Shown: one piece after another, positions 24,132 through 33,099 of the stretch
Layout: every line of letters starts with the position of its first letter
Position numbering within the stretch: position 1 is the stretch's first letter
Source of the DNA: Anaerolineales bacterium
GTDB lineage: Bacteria; Chloroflexota; Anaerolineae; 4572-78; J111
DNA length: 64,000 nucleotides
Assembly: GCA_015075405.1 (NCBI GenBank)
Contig: JABTUK010000001.1
Location: 1,550,001 to 1,614,000 of the forward strand
Reading direction: 5' to 3'
Made by a program: the position numbers and the translations under genes
The notes under the pieces: model-generated
The model's database searches: none
Told to the model about the DNA's origin: nothing
The model's input: the letters and a program-made list of their open reading frames with translations, nothing else

Positions 24132-25349
24132 ATGACCGCTTTGTTACGCAACAAACTCTTCATGGCTGTCACCGTCGGCCACCTGGTGATTGACATTTTC
24201 AACAGTATGGGGTCGGTGGTGGTCACGTTTTTGAGTATTCCGATGGCGCTCAGCACGGCCCAAATCGGGCTGGCGCTCAGTTCATATTCGCTGCTGGCGG
24301 CCATTACCCAACCCCTGTTTGGCTGGCTGACCGATAAGCTGGGCAGTAAATGGCTGGGGCCGGGCAGCGTGGCCTGGACCATTAGTTTTATGGCCCTGGC
24401 GGTTTTTCTGGCCCAGACCACCAACAATTTTGTCCTGTTTATGATTCCTTTTGCCCTGGCCTCGATTGGCTCCGGGGCGTTTCACCCCCTGGCAACCATG
24501 CATTCGACCAATGCCATCTTGGGCCGGGCGGCCATGGCCACCGGCATGTTCTTTTTGTTTGGACAGACCGGCCTGGCCAGCGGCCCATTTTTGGGCGGCC
24601 TGATTCTGGATCAGGTGGGGCCGGCGGGCATCTATACCCTGGCGGCTGCGACCATTCCCTTTATCATTTTTATGACTTACGCTATGCGCCACACCTCCAT
24701 TCGCCTGCCGGCCCGACCGCGCCACAGCGACATGAGTTTGCCCCCGGTCAAGGTGCGCTGGGGCGCGATTGGCCTGCTGGCTTTGATTACCGGGCTGCGT
24801 TCCTGGGTGGTGCTGGGCACGGTCAATTTTTTACCGAAAATGTTTCAGGATATGGGCTGGGAGGCGACCGCTTACGGCCTGATTACCGGCTCGTACTGGC
24901 TGGCTTCGGGGGTGACGGGGGTCATGGCCGGCGGCCTGGCCGACCGTTGGGGGCGGCGGCAGGTGGTTTGTGTGACCATGCTGCTTGGCTCGCTGCCGAT
25001 TTACTTTTTGCCGCTCAACAATAACTGGCTGGCCTTTGTGCTGGCCATCCTCGCCGGCGGCTTGACCGGGGCTTCGCACAGCATCTTGATTGTGATTGCC
25101 CAGGCCCTGCTGCCGGGCCGCCAGGCGTTTGCTTCCGGGGTAGCCCTGGGCTACCTCTTTGGCGTGGGCGCAGTCGCTGCCTGGGTCATCGGCTCGCTGG
25201 CCGATGTGTGGGGCCTGAGTCCGGTCATTCAGGCCGGGGCCGGGGTAGGCGTGGTCGTGGCGCTGCTGGCTCTCTTTCTCCCCTCCACCCGCGAGACGTC
25301 TCAGTTACAGCCGGAGGGCGCGCCCGCGTACCAGACCGCCGACCGCTAA
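24132..25349 (+). CDS. MFS transporter, fosmidomycin-resistance (Fsr)-like
   Basis: 405 residues with 12 predicted membrane helices in two halves. The opening 'VTVGHLVIDIFNSMG', the loop 'ITQPLFGWLTDKLGSKW' (MFS motif A after helix 2), 'GSGAFHPLATMHS', and the second-half motif A 'GGLADRWGRRQVV' resemble the Fsr/fosmidomycin-resistance branch of the major facilitator superfamily. This branch exports small drugs or metabolites by proton antiport. The actual substrate cannot be told. The gene appears to be a single-gene unit with its own promoter. Confidence 0.9.
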   Translation: MTALLRNKLFMAVTVGHLVIDIFNSMGSVVVTFLSIPMALSTAQIGLALSSYSLLAAITQPLFGWLTDKLGSKWLGPGSVAWTISFMALAVFLAQTTNNFVLFMIPFALASIGSGAFHPLATMHSTNAILGRAAMATGMFFLFGQTGLASGPFLGGLILDQVGPAGIYTLAAATIPFIIFMTYAMRHTSIRLPARPRHSDMSLPPVKVRWGAIGLLALITGLRSWVVLGTVNFLPKMFQDMGWEATAYGLITGSYWLASGVTGVMAGGLADRWGRRQVVCVTMLLGSLPIYFLPLNNNWLAFVLAILAGGLTGASHSILIVIAQALLPGRQAFASGVALGYLFGVGAVAAWVIGSLADVWGLSPVIQAGAGVGVVVALLALFLPSTRETSQLQPEGAPAYQTADR

Positions 25350-25353
25350 CCAA

Positions 25354-25423
25354 TGAGGCGAGGAGGCGAAGACACGAGGACGCGAAGCCCTTCGCCTCCT
25401 CGCCTCACGCCTCCTCGCCTCTT
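25354..25423 (+). repeat. Octamer hairpin, GAGGCGAR family
   Basis: Left: GAGGCGAG, GAGGCGAA, GACACGAG, GACGCGAA (25355-25386). Right: TTCGCCTC, CTCGCCTC, ACGCCTC, CTCGCCTC (25391-25421). Units are in exact 8-base register on the left. It begins 5 bases after the transporter stop. Confidence 0.87.
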
Positions 25424-25574
25424 TTAGAGGAGGTATTCGGCTGGCTGCCGGCGGCGGTCGGCGGTCGTCAGCCCATCCCCCAAATATCCCACTGTTTCCC
25501 CGGCTGTTTTTGTGTTAAAATCAGAGCCAAAGAGTTATCAATCACTACCCTTCAACCTTCGACTTCAAACTAAA

Positions 25575-25782
25575 AATAAAACGTAAAACGTAATAGTTCA
25601 CTATTGAAATGCGTCTTTGTCAATAAGCCTATGAGTTACGCAGTTGGGTTGTAGTTTAGGGCCTTGTGCCCGCCCACGAGGGGCTAAACTACCTTGAACT
25701 GCGTAACTCCTAAAGCCATTACGTTTTACCCGTAGGGCTATACCACGCCGGGTACGGTGTCATTTTACACATTACGTTTCAC
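25575..25782 (+). repeat. AAACGTA heptamer hairpin interrupted by a palindromic element
   Basis: AAACGTAAAACGTAAT (25577-25592) is complementary to ATTACGTTTTAC (25728-25739), and ATTACGTTTCAC occurs again at 25770-25781. Between them lies a palindrome: GAGTTACGCAGTT...TAGTTTAG (25633-25659) against CTAAACTA...AACTGCGTAACTC (25684-25709). It appears to be a MITE-like element inside an older heptamer hairpin. Confidence 0.65.
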
Positions 25783-25799
25783 ACTGAAGGCAGTATCCT

Positions 25800-27587
25800 A
25801 TGACCGAACGCCAGGAAATTGAACAGGCTATTACCACGTTGGAAGCGCGAGAGGGCCTGGTGGACGAGGTCGTTCTCGCCACCACGCTGGCTGCGCTGCG
25901 GAAACAGTTGGTTGAGTTAGAGCGGTCGGAAACCCTGCCGCTGGCCCTCAAGGGTGAGCGCAAGCAGGTGACGGTGATGTTTGCCGACATCTCCGGTTTT
26001 ACCGCCATGAGCGAAAAGCTCGACCCGGAAGAAGTGCGGAGTATGATTAACGCCTGCTTTGAGCGGCTGGGAGCGGTGATTGACCAGTACGGCGGCCACA
26101 TTGATAAATTCATCGGCGATGAGATTATGGCCCTCTTTGGCGCCCCTCAGGCCCACGAGAACGACCCGGAGCGGGCGCTGCGGGCCGCGCTGGATATGAT
26201 GGCCGCCCTGGAAACCTTCAACGACGAACACGCCGGCCTCATCCCCAAGCGGCTGGCGCTCCACTTTGGCATCAACACCGGGTTGGTCATCGCCGGGGGA
26301 ATTGGCACGCGGCAGCGCCAGGATTACAGCGTGATGGGCGACACGGTCAACCTGGCCGCCCGGCTGGAAGACCTGAGCGAAGCCGGCGAAACGCTAGTGG
26401 GCGAAGATACCTACCGGCTGACCGGGCCGCTGTTCGAGTTTGAGCCGCTCAAGCCGGTGGCGCTCAAGGGTAAAGAGAAGCCGGTGCGGGTCTACCGGCT
26501 GCTACGAGCCAAAGCCGCGCCGGGCCGGGTGCGCGGCATCGAAGGGTTGTATTCGCCGATGGTGGGGCGGGAGCGCGAGCTGGCGCGGGCCAAAGAAATT
26601 CTGGCGCATTTTGAGCAGGGCCAGGGCGGGGTCATTTCGGTTATTGGCGACGCGGGTCTGGGCAAGTCGCGCCTGATCAGCGAATTGTGCGATGAACTCT
26701 GCCGCCAGAATAATCAGATCGAGTGGGCCGAAGGCTGCGCCCTTTCTTACGGCGAAAGCGCCAGCTACCTGGCCGCCCGCGATATGTTTCGCAAATTACT
26801 GGGGCTGGCCCCCGATGCCTCGCCCCACGAGGTCAGCCGCGCCCTCCGCGTCGAGGTGAACTCACTATTTGCCGACCAGTCTGCCGAGATTTTTCCGTAT
26901 TTAGCCCACCTGCTAGACGCGCCGCTGGATGAGGAGTCGGCCCAGCGGCTCAAATATGTCGAAGGTGAAACCTTGCAGCAGCGTCTTTTGCAGGCCGTCC
27001 AGAGTTACCTGGCGGCCAAAGCCAAGCACGGGCCGCTGGTGCTGGTCTGGGAAGATTTGCACTGGGGCGACCCGTCGAGCCTGGGGCTGCTGGAAGCGAC
27101 TTTGCCCCTGACCCGTACCTCTCCCTTGCTGCTGCTGTTGATCTATCGCCCGGCGCGGGAAGGGCGCGTCTGGGCCTTTCACCAGCGGGTCAGCGCCCTG
27201 CTGGGCGACGACCATCAAATCATCGAACTGGCCCCGCTGACCGCCGCAGAGAGCAACCAACTGCTCGACAATCTGCTGGAGTCGAGCCAGTTGCCGGAAA
27301 AAACCCGCCGGCTCATCATCAGCAAAGCCGAGGGCAACCCCTTTTATGTGGAAGAAGTTATCCGCTCGCTGATTGACAGCGGCGCGCTGACCCGCTCCGA
27401 AACCGGCCGGGGCTGGGTGGCTACCGCCCGCCTCGACGACATCACCATCCCCGATACCCTGCAAGGGGTGATTATGGCCCGCATTGACCGCCTCGACGCC
27501 GAAGCCAAGCGCATTTTGCAAGTCGCCTCGGTCATTGGGCGGACCTTCCCGTATCGGGTGCTGGCGCGAGTCACGGGGGCGGAGTAA
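25800..27587 (+). pseudogene. N-terminal half of a split adenylate cyclase/ATPase gene
   Basis: 595 codons, ATG at 25800. A class III nucleotide cyclase domain (about 57-235) has the metal-binding 'FADISGFTAM', 'GDEIMALFGAP' and 'SVMGDTVNLAARL'. A linker then leads to an AAA/STAND-type ATPase with 'VGRERELARAKEIL' and Walker A 'GDAGLGKSR' (about 283-291), 'LVLVWEDLHWGD' (Walker B) and 'AEGNPFYVEEVIRSL'. The frame ends abruptly at 'ARVTGAE' with TAA (27585-27587), just where homologues continue into the 'LEYIFKHA.TQE.VY' helix and TPRs. That missing part lies in the same direction at 29650-31260. The stump could still produce cyclase activity, but the intact protein is lost. Confidence 0.85.
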
Positions 27588-27764
27588 TTTGCATCTGAGC
27601 AAAGATATTATGCTTTAGGGCGAACCGACACAGACCGTTGGCTGTTTATTGCTTTCACCGTTAGAAATAATCTCATTCGGGTGATCTCAGCCCGTGATAT
27701 GAACCAAAGAGAAACGAGAAGTTATGCCGAACGACTTAAAAGAGATACCAACCTTCCAGAGTGA
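27588..27764 (+). pseudogene. C-terminal remnant of a BrnT (DUF497) toxin gene
   Basis: Directly after the cyclase stop and in the same frame, codons read '...EQRYYALGRTDTDR', 'WLFIAFTVRNNLIRVISARD', 'MNQRETRSYAERLKR' and end at TGA 27762-27764. This is the second half of the BrnT/DUF497 ribonuclease family ('ALGRTD', 'VISARDM'). The N-terminal half and its start codon are absent, so the toxin is dead. It is followed by an overlapping BrnA-type antitoxin gene, the normal BrnTA order. Its junction with the cyclase gene marks the left end of the inserted islet. Confidence 0.8.
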
Positions 27765-28026
27765 AGACGAAGAACGTGAGTTTTGGGCCAACCAGGACTC
27801 GACGGAATATATCAATTGGGCTGAAGCTGAAGCCGTTATTTTGCCCAAGTTAAAACCATCCACCCGGACGATTTCGTTACGATTGCCGGAGTTGATGCTG
27901 AATGAACTGCGGGTTATTGCCAATAAGCGCGATATTCCCTATCAATCGTTGATAAAGGTATTTTTAAAGGAGCGGATTGACCAGGAGTTAAAACGCGAAA
28001 CTCCCTCAACGGGGCATCCGGCGTGA
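27724..28026 (+). CDS. BrnA/CopG-type antitoxin
   Basis: 100 residues, ATG at 27724 inside the end of the BrnT remnant. 'PTFQSEDEEREFWANQDSTE' near the N-terminus and 'RTISLRLPELMLNELRVIANKRDIPYQSLI' (two segments, a ribbon-helix-helix) mark the CopG antitoxin family paired with BrnT toxins. The gene looks intact though its toxin is truncated, so it is an orphan antitoxin. It could still neutralise a related toxin elsewhere, or simply be decaying. Confidence 0.85.
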   Translation: MPNDLKEIPTFQSEDEEREFWANQDSTEYINWAEAEAVILPKLKPSTRTISLRLPELMLNELRVIANKRDIPYQSLIKVFLKERIDQELKRETPSTGHPA

Positions 28027-28187
28027 TGATTGAACATTTCAGCAAGTGGTTGCTTGTGCCCGGTCATTCGGCGCGGGAGGGGGAGCGGGTGTAAGACGGG
28101 TGGGGCAGATATTTAATTTAACGTCCAATCAATATTTGGGATCAGTTTTCTGCACAAGTTAAATCAGGACATGGTTAGGAGGTTGAG

Positions 28188-28844
28188 ATGGGACGAAGGA
28201 TACGTTATCGGCCGAGCGCCGCAGCAGAACAATTTGTACCCGTAGGCAAAGCGCAAGGGGATACTCTTTTAGGGCAAAAAGCAGTGGTGATTATTGTGGC
28301 TGGTTTTGTCTTGCTGTTGGCCGTGTTTGTGGGTGGGGCCTACTTTATCATGCAGAATAGAAAGTTTCAAAGCGAGTTTGCCCCGCTGGCCGGCGTTTGC
28401 CAGGGCAAATGGGTCGGCCAGGCTTCAGCCTATTCGTCTGCGGCGGGTCTGCATCCGGCGGTAGCGGTCAGAGATGGTTCCGAGGGGTGGCAGCTTGACT
28501 CCTATCTCATTCCCGGCGGGGTTTTACCGCAGTCGTTAGGTGAAACCCAGTTGGTATTATGCCTGGGCAAATCTCAAGCCATCTATATTCAAAGATGCCC
28601 TTACGGAGAGGATACCACCGTGACCAATGTCATAGATCGGTATTACCTCCAGCGGGAAGCCCGATTAATCGAGGCCAAAACCGGCCGGCTGATCGCGGTT
28701 CAGACTTTCAAGGGCAGCTCGCCCGATTATTGCAACAAAAAGGAGTGGTTCGGTAAAGACGACAAAACTGTTTCTGTCACCGGGCCGGATATCCCTGATA
28801 GCGAAATACAAAGCTGGGCCTCGGCTCACTTTTCAATTAAATAA
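28188..28844 (+). CDS. Single-pass membrane protein, unknown function
   Basis: 218 residues, ATG at 28188 with TAGGAGG upstream. A basic cytoplasmic start (about 1-28), one membrane helix (about 31-54, 'VVIIVAGFVLLLAVFVGG'), and an extracytoplasmic domain of about 160 residues with five Cys in its core ('GVCQGKW', 'VLCLGKS', 'QRCPYGED', 'DYCNKKEW'). I do not recognise the family. It is cargo of the islet that splits the cyclase gene. Confidence 0.6.
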   Translation: MGRRIRYRPSAAAEQFVPVGKAQGDTLLGQKAVVIIVAGFVLLLAVFVGGAYFIMQNRKFQSEFAPLAGVCQGKWVGQASAYSSAAGLHPAVAVRDGSEGWQLDSYLIPGGVLPQSLGETQLVLCLGKSQAIYIQRCPYGEDTTVTNVIDRYYLQREARLIEAKTGRLIAVQTFKGSSPDYCNKKEWFGKDDKTVSVTGPDIPDSEIQSWASAHFSIK

Positions 28845-28855
28845 ATCAAAAGTTT

Positions 28856-29260
28856 TTACCAAATAGTTTGAACCAGCTTTGAGGCCTGGATGGAAGCGTC
28901 CGTAGTGAGGAGGGGTAAATTCAGATGAATAGCCGTGGCGGCAATGATGCGGTCGGCCAGTTCCGGGATAGCGGCTGGGCCGAAGCGGCTCAACGCCTGA
29001 ACCACAGCTTTATCAAGAGGATAAATATAAATACCGTCAGCAGGATTTTCAGTCAAAGCTAACAAGGTTTGAACTACTTCTTGATTAAGCCGCTCCCGCT
29101 GCACCAAAAATATAGTTTCGACTAATACCACACTGGGGATAACAACATGACCCTGACCGGCTGTAGCTTTCTGGAAAATGGAGCGTACTTTGGGCGACAA
29201 TCGCTTACTGCCGGACAAATACCAGATAACCGCATGGGTATCAGCGACAAAATCGCTCAT
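28856..29260 (-). CDS. PIN-domain toxin (VapC-like)
   Basis: 134 residues. 'FVADTHAVIWYLSG' (first catalytic Asp at 7), 'VVLVETIFL' (Glu), 'IPELADRIIAATAIHLNLPLLTTD' (Asp in ADRIIAA and the closing TTD) are the PIN-domain acidic set. It begins at the stop of the antitoxin gene (ATGA overlap at 29257-29260). It should be a Mg-dependent ribonuclease toxin. It lies in the islet, on the strand opposite to the cyclase halves. Confidence 0.88.
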   Translation of the reverse strand: MSDFVADTHAVIWYLSGSKRLSPKVRSIFQKATAGQGHVVIPSVVLVETIFLVQRERLNQEVVQTLLALTENPADGIYIYPLDKAVVQALSRFGPAAIPELADRIIAATAIHLNLPLLTTDASIQASKLVQTIW

Positions 29261-29556
29261 TCAAAATCAGCTCCAATGCCAAGCCATAACTCTTTTCTAG
29301 CAGTAGCAATGTACTCCGGCGAAAAATCAAAGCCGGTCAAGATACCTTCTGGAAAATGAACAGGGTTGAACGGAGGGTTATTCTGGGTTTCAATTTGCCA
29401 GTTCATATCGCTCTCTTTGATTAAATTAGGTACAGCGCTGAATTCATCATATTGAATCTTAAATTGAAGGAATTCAATAAATTTTGCCAACTCATCCAAC
29501 GCGTTTTCAGGCAATTTGTCAATGGCTTCATGCAGGACATTTCGTTGAATAATCAT
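29257..29556 (-). CDS. Antitoxin partner of the PIN toxin (DUF2281-like)
   Basis: 99 residues from ATG at 29556, with AAGG-type sequence upstream. The start 'VLHEAIDKLPENALDELAKFIEFLQFK' (in two segments: helix, 'LPE', helix) is the DUF2281-like N-terminus of antitoxins paired with PIN or RelE toxins. The middle is variable, and the C-terminus 'FDFSPEYIATARKELWLGIG' probably wraps the toxin. The stop overlaps the toxin start, which is standard for these pairs. A longer frame to 29622 is less likely. Confidence 0.75.
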   Translation of the reverse strand: MIIQRNVLHEAIDKLPENALDELAKFIEFLQFKIQYDEFSAVPNLIKESDMNWQIETQNNPPFNPVHFPEGILTGFDFSPEYIATARKELWLGIGADFE

Positions 29557-29649
29557 CCTTACACCTTTTCCTTCAAGCAGGGATTTGTGCTTAATTATAG
29601 CAGGTTGATTATTGCGGAGCAATCCTTTTTATTCATTGCACTGGTTTGA

Positions 29650-31260
29650 ATGTTGCTACATTTCAGGATGGTATCTATGATTAACCTAACCCAACACCTC
29701 CAAACCCTCGAAAAATCCGACCTTATCAGCCCGCAAATGAGCGAGGCGGATTTGGAGTACATATTCAAGCACGTTTTCACCCAGGAAAGCGTCTACCAGA
29801 GCCTGCTCCGCACCGACCGCCGCCAGCTTCACCAGCAGGTGGGCGAGACTTTGGAAACGCTCTTTGCCCCCGCGCTTAGGGGCGAGGAACAGCCCGATAC
29901 GCCGGAAGATTTGCCGCTGCTGCTGGCCTACCATTTTGAAACCGGCGGCGATACCGAGCGGGCGCTGAAATATCTGAAAATGGCCGCTGAAGAAGCGGTA
30001 GCGGCCTATGCCAACCAGGAGGCCATCGAGTTGTACAGCCGGGCGCTGGCTCTGCTGGACAACCAGGATTACACCACTCGCTGGGACCTGCTGGCCGCGC
30101 GGGAGGCCGTGCTCGACCGGCTGGGCGAGCGCGACCGCCAGGCTACCCATTTGACCCTGATGCAAACCCTGGCCGAACTGCTGGCCGACGACACCCGCCT
30201 GGCCGTCACCCACAACCGCCGGGCCGCTTATTTTGATAAAATCAGCGAGTACCAGGCCGCCGCCGAAGCCGCCGAAGTGGGGCTGCGGGTGGCTCGCCGC
30301 TCCGGCAACCGGCGGCTGGAAGCGCAAAGCCTCAACCGGCTGGCTCGCGCCGCCTGGCGGCGCTTCGATTACCCCGCCGTGCAAAAATGGGCCAACGAAG
30401 CCCTGGAAGCTTTGAAAATGGTCGGCGAACCGGCCACCAAAACCGCCAGCCTGCTGCACCTGGGCCGGGCCAGCTACCGCCTGGGCCAGTACGACCTGGC
30501 TTTAGAATACATTCGCGCCGCTCAGGATTTTACCCGCTACACCGACGATCAGGAAAGCGCCGCCGTGGCCGACCTGATTTTGGGCTGGATTTATCAACGC
30601 CTGGGCGATTATGAAGCGGCCGCCGTCTGTTTTCAGGCCACCCTGGAAAAGCGGCGTATCATCGGCGACCGCTACGGTGAGGCTACCGCGCTCAGTCACC
30701 TGGGCTGGCTGGCCTGGGATGAGCGCCGCAGCGCCGAGGGTTTGCGCTTCTGCCTGGAAGCGCTGGACATTTCGCAATCCGTTGGCGACCGGGAAAATGA
30801 AGCTTACGCCCTGACCGGCCTGGGCCTCAACCACGAGCAGTTAGGCAATACCGACATCGCCCAAACCAATTACCAGGAGGCGTTAACCATCCATCGAGAG
30901 ATTGGGGCGACCACCCTGGCTATTTTCGACCAGGCCGGACTGGCCCGCATGGCCCTAGCCCGGCAAGATGACGCTACCGCGCGGCAGTACATCGAGGCTG
31001 TGGTTGGGTGGATTTTGGCCGGCAAGGCTCAGCAGTTTTGGGACCCCTGGAGCATTTATCTGTGGGCCTATCAGGGATTAACAGCCCTGGGCGAGCGCGA
31101 AACGGCCGGGAAGATTCTGGACGAGGCCCACTTGTTACTACACCAACGGGCCGAGGCGATCAGCGATGAAAAATTGCGCCACTGCTTTTTTGAAAAGGTG
31201 GCGGTGAACCGGGAGATCGAGCAGACCTGGCATCAGATTAATAAAGACAAAGCTTCCTAA
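29650..31260 (+). pseudogene. C-terminal half of the split cyclase/ATPase gene (TPR region)
   Basis: 536 codons if started at 29650; recognisable homology begins at about codon 11 ('INLTQHLQTLEKSDLI'). The next motif, 'LEYIFKHVFTQESVYQSLL', normally follows the ATPase domain in adenylate cyclase/ATPase/TPR proteins, and a long run of TPR helices fills residues 80-530. It fits end-to-end with the N-terminal half that stops at 27587. A start codon is available, so a TPR-only protein could be made, but no strong ribosome-binding site is evident. The two halves are separated by 2.1 kb. Confidence 0.82.
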
Positions 31261-31297
31261 CCCGGACAAGCCGCCTTCGACCAAACCAGGTGGAAAC

Positions 31298-31369
31298 GGT
31301 CCACAGATAACACAGATGAGCACAGATAAAAATAAAAAATCAGTGTTTATCTGTGTCCATCTGTGGACC
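31298..31369 (+). repeat. CACAGATAA repeat hairpin
   Basis: Left (31298-31330): GGTCCACAGATAA, CACAGATGAG, CACAGATAAA. Right (31345-31369): TTTATCTGTG, TCCATCTGTGGACC, its complement. This wording is common in many environmental bacterial genomes. A relative lies at 41806-41864. Confidence 0.85.
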
Positions 31370-31395
31370 CCAATTTCGCTATAAAACTCGTTAAT

Positions 31396-33015
31396 TCATC
31401 TCTGAAATAGTTGCGCCTGGAAGGCCGTTTCATCATTGGCCGGGTCTGCGCCGGCTTTGAGGACAAAGAAGACGTAGTCCCCCTCAGCCATCTCCAGAAT
31501 AAATTCTTCGACGAAACCTTGACCGTCACTCGCCCCAAGCTGCCAGCGTTTGATTTCAGTGGTGTTGTGATAAACCAGAACTATCACCCCATCACCGCCG
31601 CTGGTGTCAATTTTTTTGGCCGACACGCTCACATGAATCGGTCCACTGACACTGCTTTGCCAGCGCCAGGCGATGTCGCCGGTGAGGCCGGGGTGAGCAG
31701 AGTCCGGGCAAATTCGGGCCGAAGGCTCGCCGGCCCAGCGCCAGCAGCCCTCGCTGAACTGCTCCATTTTTTTCCAATCGAAGCTGTCGCGCCCCATTGA
31801 GAATTGATATTCCCAATTCCCGGCCCCTTGTACCTCTGAAAAGTCACGCTGCGTGTCGGCCAGCGGGGCGGGTTCGGGTACAGGCGTAGCCGGGGGAGGC
31901 GCTGGCGCTGCGGTCGGAGGGGAAATTGGTTCAGGGGTCGGGGTGGCGGAGGGAGCCACAAAAGCAGCGGACTCGCTGGTGAGAGAAGCAGCCGGAGAGA
32001 GAGTGGGCGTGGCTTCAGCTATAGTTGCGGGAGCAACTGCGCCCACAAAAGGAAGCTCAAAGCCCGGCAGCCAAAATGTAGCCGCTACCAGAGCGGCTAT
32101 GAGTAATACTGCGCCAATGGCGGCATAAATCGGCCAGCGCCGGCCCGAAGTCGGAGTAGCAGTTGTTGCCGGCGCAGTAGATAATTGCAGCGCTTTTTCC
32201 AGCGCCTCGATCAGGGCCGCGCCGGTTTGATAGCGTTTGTCGGGCGCTTTGTGCAGCGCTTTCAATAAAACTGTCTCGGTGGCTTTGTTGAGGCTGGGGT
32301 TAACCTGGCGCGGCGGCGGGGGCGGCACGGTCAAATGCTGGACGGTGACGGCGGTGGACGAGGGGTCTTGAAAGGGCACCCGGCCGGTCAGCAGTTCGTA
32401 CAAAATCACGCCCAGCGCATACAGGTCAGATTGCGGCACAGCCTCCGCCGAGTTGCGGGCCTGCTCCGGGGCAATGTAATTGGCGCTGCCAAACACCTCG
32501 CCCAGCGACCCCTGCTCGACATTCAGGGCCAGGCCGAAATCGGTCAGGACAATCCGGCCATTTTTAGCCACCAAAATATTTGAAGGTTTGACGTCACGAT
32601 GGATGACGCCCTGCTTGTGGGCATAATCCAAAGCGCTGGCTACGGCCCGGCCAATCCGTAAAACTTCGGCCTGGGGAATCAGCCGGCCCCGGCCTTTGTA
32701 CTTGGCCATCATCTGGCTCAAGTCCTGGCCGTCAATATGCTCCATCACAAAGTAATACAGACCGTCTTTGTCGTCGGCGTAATAAATTTGGATGATGTGC
32801 TCGTGTCGCCACTTGGCAATAGTCTGCGCCTCGCGGACAAAGCGCTTGGCATAGGCCGGCTTGCCCCGGTGACGGGCGTCAATCACCTTGAGGGCCACCG
32901 GGCGCTTTAATTTGATGTCCTGGCCGTAATAAATCTGGGCCATGCCGCCCCGCCCGATGGCGCGTTCAACCTTAAAGTTAGCCAGCGTGCGCCCAATCAG
33001 CGGATCTTGATTCAT
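31396..33015 (-). CDS. Membrane Ser/Thr protein kinase with novel extracellular domain (copy 1)
   Basis: 539 residues. An intact PknB-type kinase fills about 12-270: glycine loop 'IGRGGMAQIYYG', the VAIK lysine, 'HRDVKPSN' and 'DFGLAL', and 'APEQ'. One membrane helix at about 296-318, then a Pro/Ala/Thr linker and an extracellular domain (about 385-539) starting 'LADTQRDFSEVQG' with 'RICPDSAHPG' and 'DIAWRWQSSVSGP'. The neighbouring kinase shares this domain. It has no PASTA repeats. It probably senses something outside and phosphorylates cytoplasmic proteins. It follows the paralogue in the same direction. Confidence 0.93.
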   Translation of the reverse strand: MNQDPLIGRTLANFKVERAIGRGGMAQIYYGQDIKLKRPVALKVIDARHRGKPAYAKRFVREAQTIAKWRHEHIIQIYYADDKDGLYYFVMEHIDGQDLSQMMAKYKGRGRLIPQAEVLRIGRAVASALDYAHKQGVIHRDVKPSNILVAKNGRIVLTDFGLALNVEQGSLGEVFGSANYIAPEQARNSAEAVPQSDLYALGVILYELLTGRVPFQDPSSTAVTVQHLTVPPPPPRQVNPSLNKATETVLLKALHKAPDKRYQTGAALIEALEKALQLSTAPATTATPTSGRRWPIYAAIGAVLLIAALVAATFWLPGFELPFVGAVAPATIAEATPTLSPAASLTSESAAFVAPSATPTPEPISPPTAAPAPPPATPVPEPAPLADTQRDFSEVQGAGNWEYQFSMGRDSFDWKKMEQFSEGCWRWAGEPSARICPDSAHPGLTGDIAWRWQSSVSGPIHVSVSAKKIDTSGGDGVIVLVYHNTTEIKRWQLGASDGQGFVEEFILEMAEGDYVFFVLKAGADPANDETAFQAQLFQR

Positions 33016-33044
33016 GCTTTTTCCTCTAAAAATAGAGATGCGAT

Positions 33045-33097
33045 GACTCGTGAGGCGAGGAGGCGAAGCTCGTCGTGTCCTCGCCTCCTCGCCTCAT
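33045..33097 (+). repeat. Octamer hairpin, GAGGCGAR family
   Basis: Left: CGTGAGGCGAGGAGGCGAAG (33049-33068). Right: TCGCCTCCTCGCCTCA (33080-33095), its complement. It lies in the 84-base gap between the two paralogous kinase genes. A third copy of the family, with others at 21606 and 25354. Confidence 0.82.
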
Positions 33098-33099
33098 CC

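Larger units (their letters stand above)
25350..25799. other. Gene-free intergenic region made largely of repeats
   Basis: Of these 450 bases, more than half are repeats: the GAGGCGAR hairpin (25354-25423), a short CGGTC heptamer tract (25446-25468), an AAACGTA tract (25575-25592), a palindromic element (25633-25709), and AAACGTA complements (25727-25781). I see no gene or clear promoter. Confidence 0.75.

Noticed and set aside
27588..29649. Transposon carrying the toxin-antitoxin islet
   Set aside because: No transposase, terminal inverted repeats or target duplication were seen at the two junctions.
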